From Pachyseris speciosa (taxonomy: Eukaryota; Cnidaria; Anthozoa; Scleractinia; Pachyseridae): a stretch of 64,000 nt of DNA. Positions 22,911-34,856 of this stretch are shown here, piece by piece. The notes below the pieces were generated by a model, which was not told the origin of the DNA, did not search any database, and was given only the letters and a program-made list of their open reading frames with translations. The stretch's first letter is position 1. The number at the start of each line of letters is the position of its first letter. The translations under genes were made by a program, and so were the position numbers. The stretch lies in the NCBI GenBank assembly GCA_016490735.1, contig JAEMWC010000381.1, forward strand, positions 149,501 to 213,500, read 5' to 3'.

Positions 22911-24212
22911 TTACCTTGGAACCTGAGCTGGTTTGTTGGGGGCCGTTTGCGTTGAAGTTTTCTTCCTGAAATTATTGTTATGGGATTGATCTGGATAATC
23001 CCTTGCCGGTTCCCGTTTTCCCCGGAAGGGAACCTTCCGAAAAGGCTGGTGCTCATGGGAAGAAAGGTTCCTGGACTTGGTAGAGCCAGACGACGATTTG
23101 AATGAATTCGTTCTGGCCTGTTTGTATGGAGGCTTGGATTTGTTGGGGTTTGAGTTCTTTTTGGACTGGACGGCCTTAGATACCTTTTCTGCCAGGTCGC
23201 CTACAAAGTTAAGCTCAGACGCTTTACTTTCCCCAAAAAGGTATGTCTGCATGGGATCAGATTGTTTTGCTAACTGAGTGACATCAGTAATATTGCAATG
23301 TTTCACAATCTCTTGCCTGCGTTGCTTGTTGACTGAAGCTATTCCATGACCCAATAGTCGAAGGCTCTTAAGAACAAGGTCTATTGCCGACCGCTCGGTT
23401 ACAGAGCTAGGGTCAGATTGAAGGTGCTGGAGTAAAATGCATAAGGGTCCAGCAGCATCCATGTAATTACGCATGGTCAGCTAGAGGTTCTGCTCCCATC
23501 ACAGCTGGCCAAGAGTTTCTTTTCCCCCAACCAAGACCAGCCAATGGTCAAGTTCTAGAACCACCAGCGCTGGTACATTCGGCTTTGGGAATTGCTTACA
23601 AATTTCCGAGTGGCTCTTGTCTTCCAACGGAGTTCTGAAGTAAATATCAAGAATGTCCTTAAGTTGTTTACCACATGTCCACCAGGAGTACTTCGAGTTG
23701 GAAGAACCTGACAAAGGAGGAACATCGGTTGAAACTGGTGCTTTACCAGCGCGTGCAGATTCCTTTTTAGCGTCCCGAAGAGCTGACTGAAAGGGATCTG
23801 CACGATCCTCGACCGGATCGGACTGGTGGCAAGTCGTTCGTTTGGTAGAAAATTCACTGGGAGCGTGAACACTCAAGGCCACATTCGCGGGATTCTGCGA
23901 ACGCGGGACTGGAAAGCCTCCCAACCTGAGACGAACAGAGCCCAAATCGTCCGGCTCTTTCGCTCCGGTGTCGGTGGGACTGTCGTTAGGCTCAAGTGAT
24001 TCATGTCGAGAACCTTTTCTAGCCTTCTTTGGCGAGGATGATTCAGCATTATCAGGACTATCTCCACCATGAGGTGAACTATGCCGTTTTCGCGCCAAAT
24101 TTGGAGTCCCGTTGTCCAAGCTGTTTTCACGAACAGCTTCTTCCTGAACTGAACCCGTAGGTTGGTTGAGCGGACTAACGCTCTCAGGTTCTGAATATTC
24201 TGAACCTGACAT
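22911..24212 (-). pseudogene. DIRS gag-like ORF1, two in-frame stops
   Basis: A single frame begins MSGSEYSEPESVSPL and has a charged, Ser-rich N-terminal half (LARKRHSSPHGG, SPKKARKGS). It continues through a conserved segment (KLKDIL-type region, LDHWLVLVGGKETLGQL) and a second half (MDAAGPLCILLQHLQS ... LLGHGIASVNKQRRQEIVKH) with a basic tail. TGA at 23499-23501 and TAG at 23481-23483 interrupt it within seven codons; the frame is the same on both sides. It probably binds the element RNA. Confidence 0.82.
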
Positions 24213-24294
24213 ATCTTGGAAGACTTGGAAGACTCTCTCTATCCAAATGAGAGGTGAACGATAAAAACGGTCTTGCTGTCGCTTTACAAAGCGA

Positions 24295-24454
24295 AATATG
24301 GCCGACGTGCTTAGATTGCCGTATGGCCTTATGGGATCGTACTCCTTATTTGGATCAGACGCTTTCCTTTTTAGGAAGTGCTTTAAAATCGCTTTGTTTT
24401 ATATTATTATCGTGGCCAGACCAATTAGTGAATTCGGAGTGCAACCTGCAATAG
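24295..24454. repeat. DIRS right inverted terminal repeat
   Basis: Reverse-complementary partner of 19502-19662 (AATATGGCCGACGTGCTTAG ... TGCAACCTGCAATAGAA). The outermost bases pair with the right half of the internal complementary region. Confidence 0.88.
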
Positions 24455-25364
24455 AATTTTATTATCGCTTGGCTTCAAGTGAGCAGAGGGTAGAAGAGTA
24501 GAGCATTTCTTGATCTAGGATGTAAGGAGACTGGTAGAATCGACTGCAGTTCCTCTGGATATGTATTGAGTAAATACTTCATGTGCTAGCTGAGTCTTAA
24601 ATCGAAAGAAAAAGTCAAACACATGTGTTTGTCAAGTTTACTCGCTGGTCACGACTCGACTAACTCACACCAAAAAGCGGCCCTTCATCTCGCTTTATCA
24701 CAGCAATCCACTGCAATCTCTGTGAGATTTTTGAAGGAAAGTTGAAAAACGACAAATTCTCGCCACTTTCGTCTCGCTTGTCGTTATTACAGCATACTAC
24801 AGCAATGATCGTGGGTCGTGATTGCGTGTATCTCCATTGAAAACATTGTAACGCAATCCTCCCCCAAGAACTTTATGCCCGTCCAACCTCGCTGTGGTGC
24901 ACAACACAATCCAAGATGGTGGTACGTGATAAGGGACTATAGCAAAGATATCAGTGACGTCACCTATTGTTATTAATATGCCGGCCAGAGAGCTATTGGC
25001 TGGTGAAACAAAGAATTCTTTTGTTTAACGTTTTGAACATTTAAATAACAAAAACGATGTTTGTAAACAAATATCTTCCCTATTTGCTACCGAAATCAAA
25101 TAGTGCCGAATATAAAGAACATTATTGTTTCAACTTTGCTCTGTGAGGCAGTCCTAACCAGTAAAGATGGAGTTGAAAGGTAGACCTTATTGAAGGCATC
25201 ACGGCTATTATTCATAAAAAGGAAAAGGGAAGAAGAAACAGGAAACTGCATTGATTCGTAATTCAGCATCTGAGATGGACAGTGACAGTGAATGGTGATA
25301 TAGGCGGATAGGCGGTGACTTTTTAAGGGGGCCATGTGACTATAACACAGTCGAACAGTCAAAA

Positions 25365-26040
25365 TTCCAGTATGCTGACACTCTCGGGACTAAGAAAAGG
25401 TGTCCGCTAATTACGGGAGGTGTTTCGTTATGCCCGCCTTATGGGAGGTTGGATAAAGCTCAAGCACTACAAGAATCCTACCTTGATGTACACTAATTAT
25501 TGATGTCCGTGGCATTTGCTTATTTGCTGATTCTATCTGATTCTATTGCATTTGCTGATTCTATTTAACAATTAGATTATGAGCTTGAGATTTCAATCGC
25601 GTGATAGCTGATGAGGGCGGCCCGAATCAGCCATCACGCATAGAAATCGAGAGCGAATAATCTAATTGTTTTAGTATTAATCTACTTGTCGTTCAAAACT
25701 AAACAAGTAAATTATCTAAATCCTCCTCGCAGACACTTCAAAAACGCGAAAGAAGCGGCCGCCATTTTGTTGACAACCGCTACTCACTATCTATCACAGA
25801 ATAGATAGCAAGTAGCGTAGCCAATCAGAGAACGGTATTCGTTATAGAACGCTAGTAGATTTATACTAACCTAACATGGATATAAGGACTTCTTTTATGG
25901 TGGATTTTACCCTTTGATTTCATTTACTGTCGGCTTAAGCCAAGGTTTAAAATGGAGTGTTTTAGGGATCAAATTCCCGGGACTATAGTGTGGTTCCCGT
26001 TATAATGGGAGGTGTCTGCTAGCAGATTTGACTATACTTT
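25365..26040. mobile_element. Possible pogo/Tigger-like non-autonomous element
   Basis: The left part GGTGTCCGCTAATTACGGGA and the right part CCCGTTATAATGGGAGGTGT, then CTAGCAGATTTGACTATA, have the look of pogo/Tigger ends (GTCAAA..., GACACC, TAACGGG). Pairing of the two ends is imperfect and no transposase was seen. A 100-bp hairpin at 25570-25669 (AATTAGATTAT ends) lies inside. Confidence 0.35.
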
Positions 26041-26237
26041 AAAATTTAACGACCGCAAGTTATATTTGTGAAGAACCTCTAAGAGTGACGTTAGTTATGG
26101 TAACACAGTCTGGCGACAAGGGCTCTCCTGGCATCTCTGTCTCTTTACAAAGTGCCACTCCCACAAGCTGTTCCCACTGGTGTCCCAGCTTCTCGGCTTC
26201 TTCGTATACTACTAATAATAATAATCAATCTGAAATC

Positions 26238-26272
<35 letters not shown>

Positions 26273-26318
26273 ACAGTCCAATTGCGATTACTACTAAGGG
26301 AAAAATTTATAATTAACA

Positions 26319-26595
26319 ATTATTCACCGAAGTTGAGGTGAAAATTTGGTGGCATGATATCCACCACTTTCACTGACACTGAGGTGAATAATTGTTTTAG
26401 TATATACCACACAAGCTGAATAACTAGCGGACCAAAACATAACTTTAAGTGTGACAATATACCGACAAGCGGTCGGAGATTTTAATACTCGCACGGTGGC
26501 TGCTCGGAGGTGAATAGTATTTTTCTAATCACCTCTGAGTTAACCAATCAGAGTGAGCGAAAAGCACTATTCACTTGTGTGGTATATATTAATAC
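26319..26595. mobile_element. MITE-like nested hairpins
   Basis: AGTATATACCACACAAGC (about 26398) is inverted at CTTGTGTGGTATATATTAAT (about 26574-26593). Just upstream, AATTATTCACC is paired with GGTGAATAATT (about 26318-26395). There is no coding potential. Confidence 0.55.
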
Positions 26596-26599
26596 TGGA

Positions 26600-28130
26600 T
26601 ATTGACTGTAACTCCAGTATTATCTAGAATTCTGGCGGGTTCTGAACAGCACACATTTTAAGGAAGGTACTTTCCGTCTGAAGTCCTTGTTGTGACTTGA
26701 CAGAACTAGAAGTATTGTGCAAAGTAACTCTAAAAGCATTTAAGTTGCATCATGCAGATATGTGCATGAATTTGTAGATGTATTGCTCGAGGTCTGAAAC
26801 TGAGAAAGCTCAACTGTATTGGGGAAGGGAAGATAACTGAAGATATACTAAACTGTTTACAATCTTGTACATTAGGGCCACAGAGTCCAAGTTTATTAAT
26901 TTCTCTAAGTTGTCCCAACCCAGGGAGTGTGTCTATGTACTTTTCACTTTAGTATAACTAGCCTAAGAGATTGCACAAACAAGGAAGTCTGTTCACTACA
27001 AAACTTATTTGTTTACCGCTTCTGTCCACATGGGTACAAAGTTCATAGACATGTTCATTAAGTGACCAAATCCTGTAAATGCAGAAGTTTGCATACAAAC
27101 TTAAATGGGATATTCGCATTTTTATATCTTTTTACATCTTTGTATTTTTATTTTCTTACATCGTTAGATTTTTTCAATTCTTTTTTTTTTGCACAAAAGG
27201 ACACACCAGGTTGTTAACAATTAATCAACTACAATAAAAGCATGTAATAGAAATTTATTTTGCTTTGCAGCAAAATACATGTAGGTTAATTAATTGTACT
27301 GACAAAAATAATAAATGAGGCATCAGTTACTCCCTGCATCAAACGCTGGGGTGTTTATTTCAAAGAAATATTTTGAATTGCTTTATTAGCCTTATCCTTA
27401 TCAGAAAATTTATACTACGAACGTTTTTAAGTAGGCAGAAAGATGCCTCCTGGTGACAATCAAAATTATGTCTCTGGTCCCCTTAAACATATCTTTGCAA
27501 AAATGTAACTAAAAATTATGCCTGTAAACCTTTTCATACAAAATTTTATAACCAGCCATAATTTGTATAAAGAGCTAATTTGATGCAGATTATGTGAAGA
27601 ACAACTATACACACAGCAATATAGACACCATTGCCAACAGAAGTAATAAACCTCAAACATACTGGTGTACATTCCGACAACCTGCCTATGATCTATTGTA
27701 AATAAAAGGAAACTATCCCAATTACATAAAGCATGACAATTGAATGTGCATTTGCACAGAAGGTTTCATGATGCATCTTCTTTCTTGTGTCTAGGCACTT
27801 CTGGTTACAAGATTGCCTTGTGACTGGCCACTTATTTGTCAATACCCCATATCCAAACTTCTCTTGAATGGCCTCTGCAACACAAACATGAAGTTTAAAC
27901 AAGCTAATGAATACATGCAGTCAACAAAACAATGCACACTGACTTGTAGCCACTAATTTTTACTAATTTTACCAGCAATGTATTGTTGGTATAGGCAATA
28001 AAACCACGTTTATTATTTTACCATGTAAAATAATATTGCCAAAGGGGCATAATATAAATGTACTAGTTAAGTATGTGTCATCCCACCACCTGAAACAGGT
28101 GCGTATCTATGAGATACACAATTAAAGTTT
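26600..28130. other. Non-coding interval with one possible minus-strand exon
   Basis: The region is AT-rich. At 27880-27700 on the minus strand, TTTGTGTTGCAG precedes an open stretch reading EAIQEKFGYGVLTNKWPVTR, then SCNQKCLDTRKKMHHE. Its composition is protein-like, but I cannot assign it and see no neighbouring exons. It may be a relic of a transposon gene. Confidence 0.25.
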
Positions 28131-28225
28131 AAGTGTAAATTGACAGAAGAAGAGAAAGGGATTACGAATTCCCTGATATTCCCCACTAGCGAAGATGACC
28201 ATAAATGTGGTTCGGTACAAAACGT

Positions 28226-28345
28226 GGACCCCCTTTTGGACCCCCTTCTGGACCCTTTTTGGACCCCCTACTGGACCCCTTCTTCATCCCTTCTGGACCC
28301 CCTTCTGGACCCCTTTCTGGACCCCCCATTCTGGACCCCCTTCTG
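28226..28345. repeat. Short tandem repeat, GGACCCCCTTCT units
   Basis: About nine imperfect copies of GGACCCCCTTCT(T) lie in a row. The WTPFWTP-type ORFs across it come from the repeat. Confidence 0.88.
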
Positions 28346-28539
28346 TAAACCGTTTTAGACCACTTTATGGACTCATTCCGGATCATAGGCTGTAAAAGGT
28401 ACGAAAGAAGGCCAACAATAATAATGACCTCATTCTTTGGAATTGCACCTGAATTTGCCAATTGCACCTTCAGAGTGCTATCAGTTCGAAGATAGAACAA
28501 CAGTGTTAACAAAATTTTAGTGTAAAAATTATTATAAAC

Positions 28540-29250
28540 TGTTTATGGAAAAAGGTATTACTGAACCCTCTGCAATAAGGTCTTGGAAGAAAAGTTTTCC
28601 AGAACTTCCTGATTGGAGTAACTGTTTTGTGGATATACATATAAGTCCTCGAAAGATAATAAACTCAGACCATTCTCTTTTAAAGTTATACACAGAATAA
28701 TTCTCACCGAGAAAGAAATGATGAAATATAAATTGGCCTCTGATGATTTATGTCCTTTATGCCTCAGTCCAGATTCAAGTGAACACACTTTTATATACAT
28801 TGTCAAGAGCCAATGGATTTCTTTTAGAAAACGTTAGATGGTTTAATGATTATCATAACACAAAGATACAACTCTCAAATAGAAAATTTTATTCAATACG
28901 TTTGAAGACTCTATCAGAACTGTCAAATCCCCTTAAATGCAGACCATGTTTATTGATCCTTTTACAAAAGAGATACTTGTACACTTGCAAATACATAATA
29001 AAGAAACCAAATTTAAATGAATTCCCATCCAAGTTATAATTATTTGAACAGTATTGTATTGAAAATTGTGGCAAATCATATTAAACATGAGTGGCTACTA
29101 ACAGGCTTTTATTTATTTTATATTTCTTTTCACCTTCTTCTTTTGTGTAAACTTAGTGTAATGGGTGTAAAATATGATTTGTGACTTTTTATTGAACATT
29201 GTAAATTAACCTTTAAAGGGGTTATTTTGTTTTCAATAAAGTTAAAAAAA
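28540..29250 (+). pseudogene. LINE 3' relic (C-terminal zinc-knuckle region)
   Basis: The plus-strand reading, with stops, shows SFPELPDWSNCFVDIHIS, then MMKYKLASDDLCPLCLSPDS and SEHTFIY. The C..C.......H....C-type knuckle after the RT of some non-LTR retrotransposons reads like this (CxxC...EHxF). Further pieces follow to about 29040, and AT-rich sequence ends with AATAAAGTT. It is decayed and 5'-truncated. Confidence 0.45.
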
Positions 29251-30300
29251 TTGTTATTAACAGTAACCACAGCAGTCTTGACAATTGAGCAGGTATATGG
29301 TCATTCAAGTGAATTAGAATACTGGTAATTACATGCGCATACCAAAATGTGTAAAATTGTGACAATTGACACTTGTGAAAAATGATATTAAGAATGTCTA
29401 AGGACATGCACAAAATTAACTCTTGAAACTGAGAGTTGAACACCAGTAGAACGTTTTTTTTTAATTTACATGGTTTAATTTACATGGTATTGACACAAAC
29501 AAACACTTTCCAGTTGTGAAGCATTTGGACTTTCTAGAGAGACCTTGGATTGCCCTCCACTGCCTCCTGGCGTATTCATCTTAGGCTGGAACACAAAAAG
29601 ATTTGTTAAATGACTGAACTTGAAACAAGCATATAATCAGCTGAAAGTAGGATTAGTATCAAAATAAATGTGTTTTTTGGAAGCTAAATATTTTAATAAT
29701 GCAGTCCAATCTCTGCTAATAGACACATCAAATTCCATCCACTATGATAATCACAAGCGTACGGAGCGCAGAGTCTGCAGCATCGAGCTATGAAGTTAAT
29801 TTTCCAAACTCTGGTGTCCATTGTAAGGAGCTGAATGCTGCCTTGGTCCTTGTACCACTAACTAATAGGCAAAAGCTTCACATTGTCTCATTAACTAGAA
29901 AATGCCTTGATGGTTTACCGCCTTGTCTGAATAATTAATTTAATTTAAATCCCTATATACAGACAGTTTCGACTAGACGCTGTAATGATATTCATATTTG
30001 AAAGATAACCTAAAAGTCGATAACCTAAAAGTCGAAAGTCGAAAGATAACCTAAAAGTCTGGTGCAACAGAATTTAACAGCCTGACCCCACAATTTTAAG
30101 ACAAAGGGCTCTGTTAGTGAATTTTGAAGGGTCACTAAAGACTTTTTCCTATTACCATAATTGCATTTTTGCATTTTTAGATTATATTGATTTTTATACC
30201 TTTTAGCCTTTTTGTAATTTTACATATATTTTTTTACATGCATTTTAATTTTACAGGACCCCCTTTGATACCAGTGCTTATTGAACTGATGGGGTTATCC
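29251..30300. other. Non-coding interval
   Basis: No gene recognised. The phrase AAGTCGATAACCTAAAAGTCG (20 bases shown in part: GATAACCTAAAAGTC) is repeated three times near 30004-30060. Confidence 0.35.
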
Positions 30301-30314
30301 TGTATAAATAATTA

Positions 30315-30315
<1 letters not shown>

Positions 30316-30350
<35 letters not shown>
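30316..30350. repeat. (TTA)n microsatellite
   Basis: A run of TTA triplets. Confidence 0.85.
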
Positions 30351-30353
<3 letters not shown>

Positions 30354-30949
30354 TCCATATGGTGACATCTTACTAGGATTCAAATTGACTTAGTTATTTG
30401 GCATGTAAAATTTTCAAGTGCAAGTACATGTAATTTCAGAAGATATTGACCCCATTGCTAACCTATCAATTTGATCGTAAAATGCCGCTTTGAATAGAAA
30501 GTAAGTTTGTGCGGTTGCAATAATTATATTGTAAAGAGATCTTTGAGTTCAACAATGTTAATTTTAGTCTATCTTTGTACATGTAATTTGCATGATTTTT
30601 ATATAACCTTTCATTATTTGTATATATGTATTCATTAACACCTACTAGTCACTTATAATTTATTCTGAATTGCATCTTACAACACTTGCACTGAAGGCAG
30701 ATCAGAAGTTTCTGCTGAAACAGGTCTGTCAAATTCAAAATTGTTGTCTTATATAATTGAGGGGTTTTATGCAAATGTTCTATTCATACAATAAGTTACT
30801 TTAAAATTTAGTGAATAAAGGAAGCACTATTGGCATTTTCTTTACAAAGACAAGTTGTAGAGAGTGATCCAGGGCTTCAAATTTAAACACTGACAGAAAC
30901 TGGGAAAAATGGAAATGGCTTTTGGAAAAAATAAATCAATTAAGGTAAA

Positions 30950-31142
30950 TTTTTTTTACACAAACTTTAGTTGAAAAAATCAAATTGTTTTGTTTTCTAA
31001 CCCTAATTATGAATTATTAGGGTTAGGGAACAAATTATAGGAATTGAGATTCAACCTACAACTATGCATGGTCACAACACAATGAGGCCAACGTTGTAGG
31101 TAAATTTGTTTTACCTGAATTTAATTTTAACTCACAACATTA
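30950..31142. mobile_element. Degenerate copy of the TGTTGTAGGT palindromic MITE
   Basis: The centre CTAACCCTAATTAT / ATTATTAGGGTTAG and the right end (CCTGAATTTAATTTTAA, then CTCACAACA) match the intact copy at 11704-11886. A second CAACCTACAAC / GTTGTAGGT pair lies inside it. It is more diverged than the first copy. Confidence 0.55.
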
Positions 31143-32027
31143 TATATACACATGTCAGCTGCAACTTTGTGCTCTTATACTGGATGTGAGCAAAGAGAAA
31201 TGATTTTACGCTTTATGAGCCACTTCTTTCAGGTTTTTGTTTGAGAAATTATGTATAAAAAGGACAATAGCAGAAGCTCAATGACAGACATTTGTAGATT
31301 ATTGTACATATGCCACTGAGGCCTGAGGGCACATGGTGGTACCTCTCTTCATGCAAATGCCTATAAACTTCCAATTTTTCCCTTTAAAAGGTTATTACCA
31401 AACAAGAGGTTGCAGGTTTTGACTTTCTGCTACTGTGAAACTTAGAAAACCCATGAACACTTCATACATTTCTGGAATCCTATTATGTTCCGAAAATCAA
31501 CAAAATACACAATGACTAGAGCGCTTTTCAGTTGTGTGTCATAAAACCAAAATCAAAGTAATTATATTCTGACCAATCACAACAAACACAAACAGCGCAA
31601 TGAACCAATCAGAATACAAAACAATTACATGTAACATACAAAGTGTGGAAAACTTGCATGTGCAAGCTGTGCATGATTGCATTTGGTTTTGCTTCTCATT
31701 TGTTGAAAAAGTGGTGCGAGTTTTGCCACCCAATCACAGAGCGACACAATGCAAAGCTAAAGTAAATGTAACTTTTGATGCTCAATTGAAAACCGCTCTA
31801 AACTGCAAACTGTAACACTGATCACATTAACTGGTTGAATAAAAACAAACAATTCCAGAGATAATTCTTAGTGTTCACATTTTGTGAGTTTGATGTCACT
31901 GAAAATGCCTGTTACAGCTTCTCTCATTGTTTCTTCACTAGCTTCTGCTTACAGTGGATCATAGAACTACAATCTTACACATAACAAAATGGAAAACCAA
32001 ACCCACTGCCCCCCCTCACCCCCCCCT
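31143..32027. other. Non-coding interval
   Basis: Nothing supported beyond chance ORFs. Confidence 0.35.
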
Positions 32028-32056
32028 CCCACACACACACACACACACACACACAA
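32028..32056. repeat. (CA)n microsatellite
   Basis: A run of CA dinucleotides following a C-rich tract. Confidence 0.9.
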
Positions 32057-32649
32057 TCATCATTGTTCAAATTTTTATCTTCCTTTGTAAATTGTATTCA
32101 TTATCATACATTTACCATATACAAGAACAAAAGAAAACAAAAATTGCTCCAAACAATTTCATTTTCTTGTGACTCTTGTACTACTTCCACATTGAAACTC
32201 GTCGTTTTTAAAGTTCCATGATTTATTTCACATACATGTATCTTTTTTCTTCTGGTGTTCAGCTTTTATATGAAGATTAAGTTCTTCTCTGTTGACACCC
32301 TATTTTTAACCGTATTTGTGTTAGCTAATGCTGTGAAAACCCAATGATCAGCTGCCCTATCTGAATGAAGTGTCATACACGTGTTCAGATCAGACGACCC
32401 CAGCAAATATATCATATGCAAAGAAATCCATATTTTGGACCTTAATTCAACTCGTCTCACATTTATTCTGCGTCTGCTAACAGCTAACTAGTGAACGAAT
32501 AAACTGTCAGAATATAAAGTTGTATGGATACTTCACAAATTAATGTGATCAAGTAAGCTGAAGCCACTCAAAAGGCACTAAGGAAAACTCACTACGAAAA
32601 TCGCACTACGAAAATCACATCGTCGACCTTCTTGACGGAAAACCTTCCA

Positions 32650-33777
32650 AAGCGGCGGGTTTCTTTTGCAGGCCACGGGTCACGGATCACAGGTCACAGT
32701 TCACAGGTCACAGGTCATTTTTTCCGAGAATTGTACTACTAGAGTGACGTAAACCTTTTATTACGGACTTAAAGCAACCCTGGACGGCAATCAATCGGGA
32801 GTCAAGATGGTCTTGTTGATGACCGCAATTTGCGTAATGCTCTTGCCGTCCACCTAACGTCGCGGCAGCCATTCCCACAAGTTTGGCGGTGTCTCGAGAA
32901 CGCGAGTTTCTTTTTCAATTTCACCTTTGAAATCCGTGTCTTTTCCAAGGCAAATCTGGATTATATTCTAAACTAGCGATATGAGATCGCATAGGCGAAA
33001 GCTATTGGTTTTTTCTTTTTTCTTTCCAGTGCAAAAATGCAAATTCGCAGCGACAACGACTACGGCGAATGCTGGAAGCGAAGTTCCCGTCGTTGCTAAA
33101 AATGGATAAATATATCTTTTCTTTTCATTGCATTTGCCTCTGCTTTTCCCCGAAATTTACCCGATTTTCAAAACAAAGCTGACAGGATTATTTAGCTAGC
33201 CTTGTACATGAAAAGCTCAATTTATTTGTGAGATGTTTTATCTCGCTAACTTCATTTAATTTCAATTTTTTATCGGTCAAATATCATGGAGTGCACTGAA
33301 AAGCACGATGTTATTTTGTGCCGAAAAATCCCGGTTAACGAGCCCTATAAATACAAACCTAAATAAAATAATCAAATATGATTCATTTCATATATCATCA
33401 TTCATTTCATATATCATCCACACTAAATAAAATACTCGTCTTCTGAAATCAAATCATCGTACAGCGGCCCCGTTAACAAGTTTCTCGCATCCCTTAAAGA
33501 AGTCATAGAGAAGCGAAACCTTTAACTTTTCGCGCACAGGACGACGTTCTAGCCCCATTCCCCCTCGCCATGCTTTGCCGTCCTAGGGTCCGCCGCCAGG
33601 GTTGCTTAAGGTCCGTAAGGTTTAAGTGGTTAGTTGCCACATTAATTGAAAGTCACTCTTGCGGTATAATTCTCGGGAAAGTGATCTGTGACCTGTGACC
33701 TGTGACCCGTGACCTGTGACCTGTGACCTGTGACCTGTGGCCTGTGACCTGTGACCTGCAAAAGAAACCCGCCGCTT
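32650..33777. mobile_element. Foldback element with TGACCTG minisatellite arms
   Basis: AGCGGCGGGTTTCTTTTGCAG at 32651 is inverted at CTGCAAAAGAAACCCGCCGCT ending 33776. Inside each arm lies a run of GGTCACAGGTCA (left) or TGACCTGTGACC (right, about ten units), then TTTTCCGAGAATT / AATTCTCGGGAAA. The 0.9-kb middle has no recognised gene. Confidence 0.7.
33681..33758. repeat. TGACCTG(TGACC) minisatellite
   Basis: About ten head-to-tail copies of GTGACCT, GTGACCC or GTGGCCT. The left arm of the foldback carries about five inverted copies at 32683-32720. Confidence 0.88.
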
Positions 33778-34315
33778 CCAAAGCACTAAACAACGTACGA
33801 AACGCCACTCTCTAAACCAAACTAAGAAAACGCTATGTACAAGGCTGTTATATGCTACAGTTTTACAGGTCCCAAGCGTGAGTACAATTCGCAGAATACC
33901 CATCAAATAAAGTCCATGAGATTCTAGATCTCATTCGACAGAACGGAAAAACTACTCCGGGTTACATATTTGCAGTGCAACCCTCCTCTCATTAGGAAGC
34001 GGTCATGATCAAACGCAGACTGCAGACCGCAAAGATTGGCCCTTTTTATACTAGAGACGCATTATCCGTCCAGACGAATTATGCGTCTGTCATATATTTC
34101 ATCCGATTAGTGTAAAGACGGTACGAACTATAGGAGACGCATAATCCGTCTGGGACGAACTTGGACAAACATTTGTAGTGCGTCTGTTTAGTTCGACCAG
34201 TACAAAGACGGGCGCAAGACGCATTATGCGTCTAGACGAACTATCTGCCTTAGTTTGTCTTGAAAGACGCATTAAATAAGATAGTTCGTCGAGACGCATA
34301 ATGCGTCTTGTGCCC

Positions 34316-34856
34316 TTGCTACCCGGAACTTCTTAACGCATTAGGCCTCTCATCTTTAAAACAACAAAGATTAATTAAAATTACATTGTCTATTTTTAAT
34401 GCCGTCCACAATTCTTTAGCGCCTGAAAGTATACAAGACCTAATAGTTCATAGGAAGAACGATAGTTACAATTTAAGAGGTGACTATATTCTCTTGCTAC
34501 CCAAGCCAAAGTCTACTACATATGGCTTGAACTCAGTCCGCTATATTGGTCCGAAACTCTGGAATTCAATTCCTAACATGTTGAGAAATATAACGAATTT
34601 TAAGTCTTTTAAGAGATCCATTAGACAAGTTGACTTAGTGCAATTTTTATAATAACGACGCTTTTTTAATATAATTTTAATTATAGTATGTTCCATATTT
34701 AGCTTTTTAACTCTTAATTTTATTGTGTTTGTGGAATACCTGTAAATTAGCTGGCGTGCTTTCACAGACCCCTACTTCGGTCCCGTCTGTGAAAGCACGC
34801 CATTACTGTAGCCAAGTGTATTTTCACAATAAACTTTATTGTATTGTATTTTTATT
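34316..34856 (+). pseudogene. CR1/L2-like LINE 3' fragment with target-site duplication
   Basis: The ORF at 34308-34652 reads LIKITLSIFNAVHNSLAPES, then IQDLIVHRKNDSYNLRG, KSTTYGLNSVRYIGPKLWNS and IPNMLRNITNFKSFKRSIRQ. This is the extreme C-terminus of a CR1/L2-type reverse transcriptase protein. It is followed by a short 3' UTR with AATAAA and an ATTGT-type tail. The 11-bp sequence GTCTTGTGCCC flanks it on both sides (34305-34315 and 34857-34867). It is thus a 5'-truncated insertion into the left arm of the outer TIR element. Confidence 0.82.

Larger units (their letters stand above)
19459..24457 (-). mobile_element. DIRS-like tyrosine-recombinase retrotransposon
   Basis: Inverted terminal repeats of about 160 bp lie at 19502-19662 and 24295-24454; they differ at only a few positions. 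An internal complementary region near 19890-20008 pairs with both outer ends. On the minus strand the order is gag, RT/RNase H, tyrosine recombinase. No long terminal direct repeat and no DDE integrase are present. This is the DIRS1 plan, in which a circular intermediate is integrated by the recombinase. All ORFs carry lesions. Confidence 0.9.
19362..24948. mobile_element. Older TIR element split by the DIRS insertion
   Basis: ATCACGCTCCGCCATCATGG, then GGTGCACCAAAGCGAGGTTG and GACGGGCATAAA (19373-19431), is matched in reverse by TTTATGCCCGTCCAACCTCG ... GATGGTGGTACGTGATAAGGGA (24871-24945). Without the 5-kb DIRS element between, the element would be about 0.6 kb. It is therefore the older of the two. 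Confidence 0.7.

Noticed and set aside
28186..28512. Gly/Pro-rich ORFs over the GGACCCCCTTCT repeat
   Set aside because: Collagen-like look is produced by the short tandem repeat.
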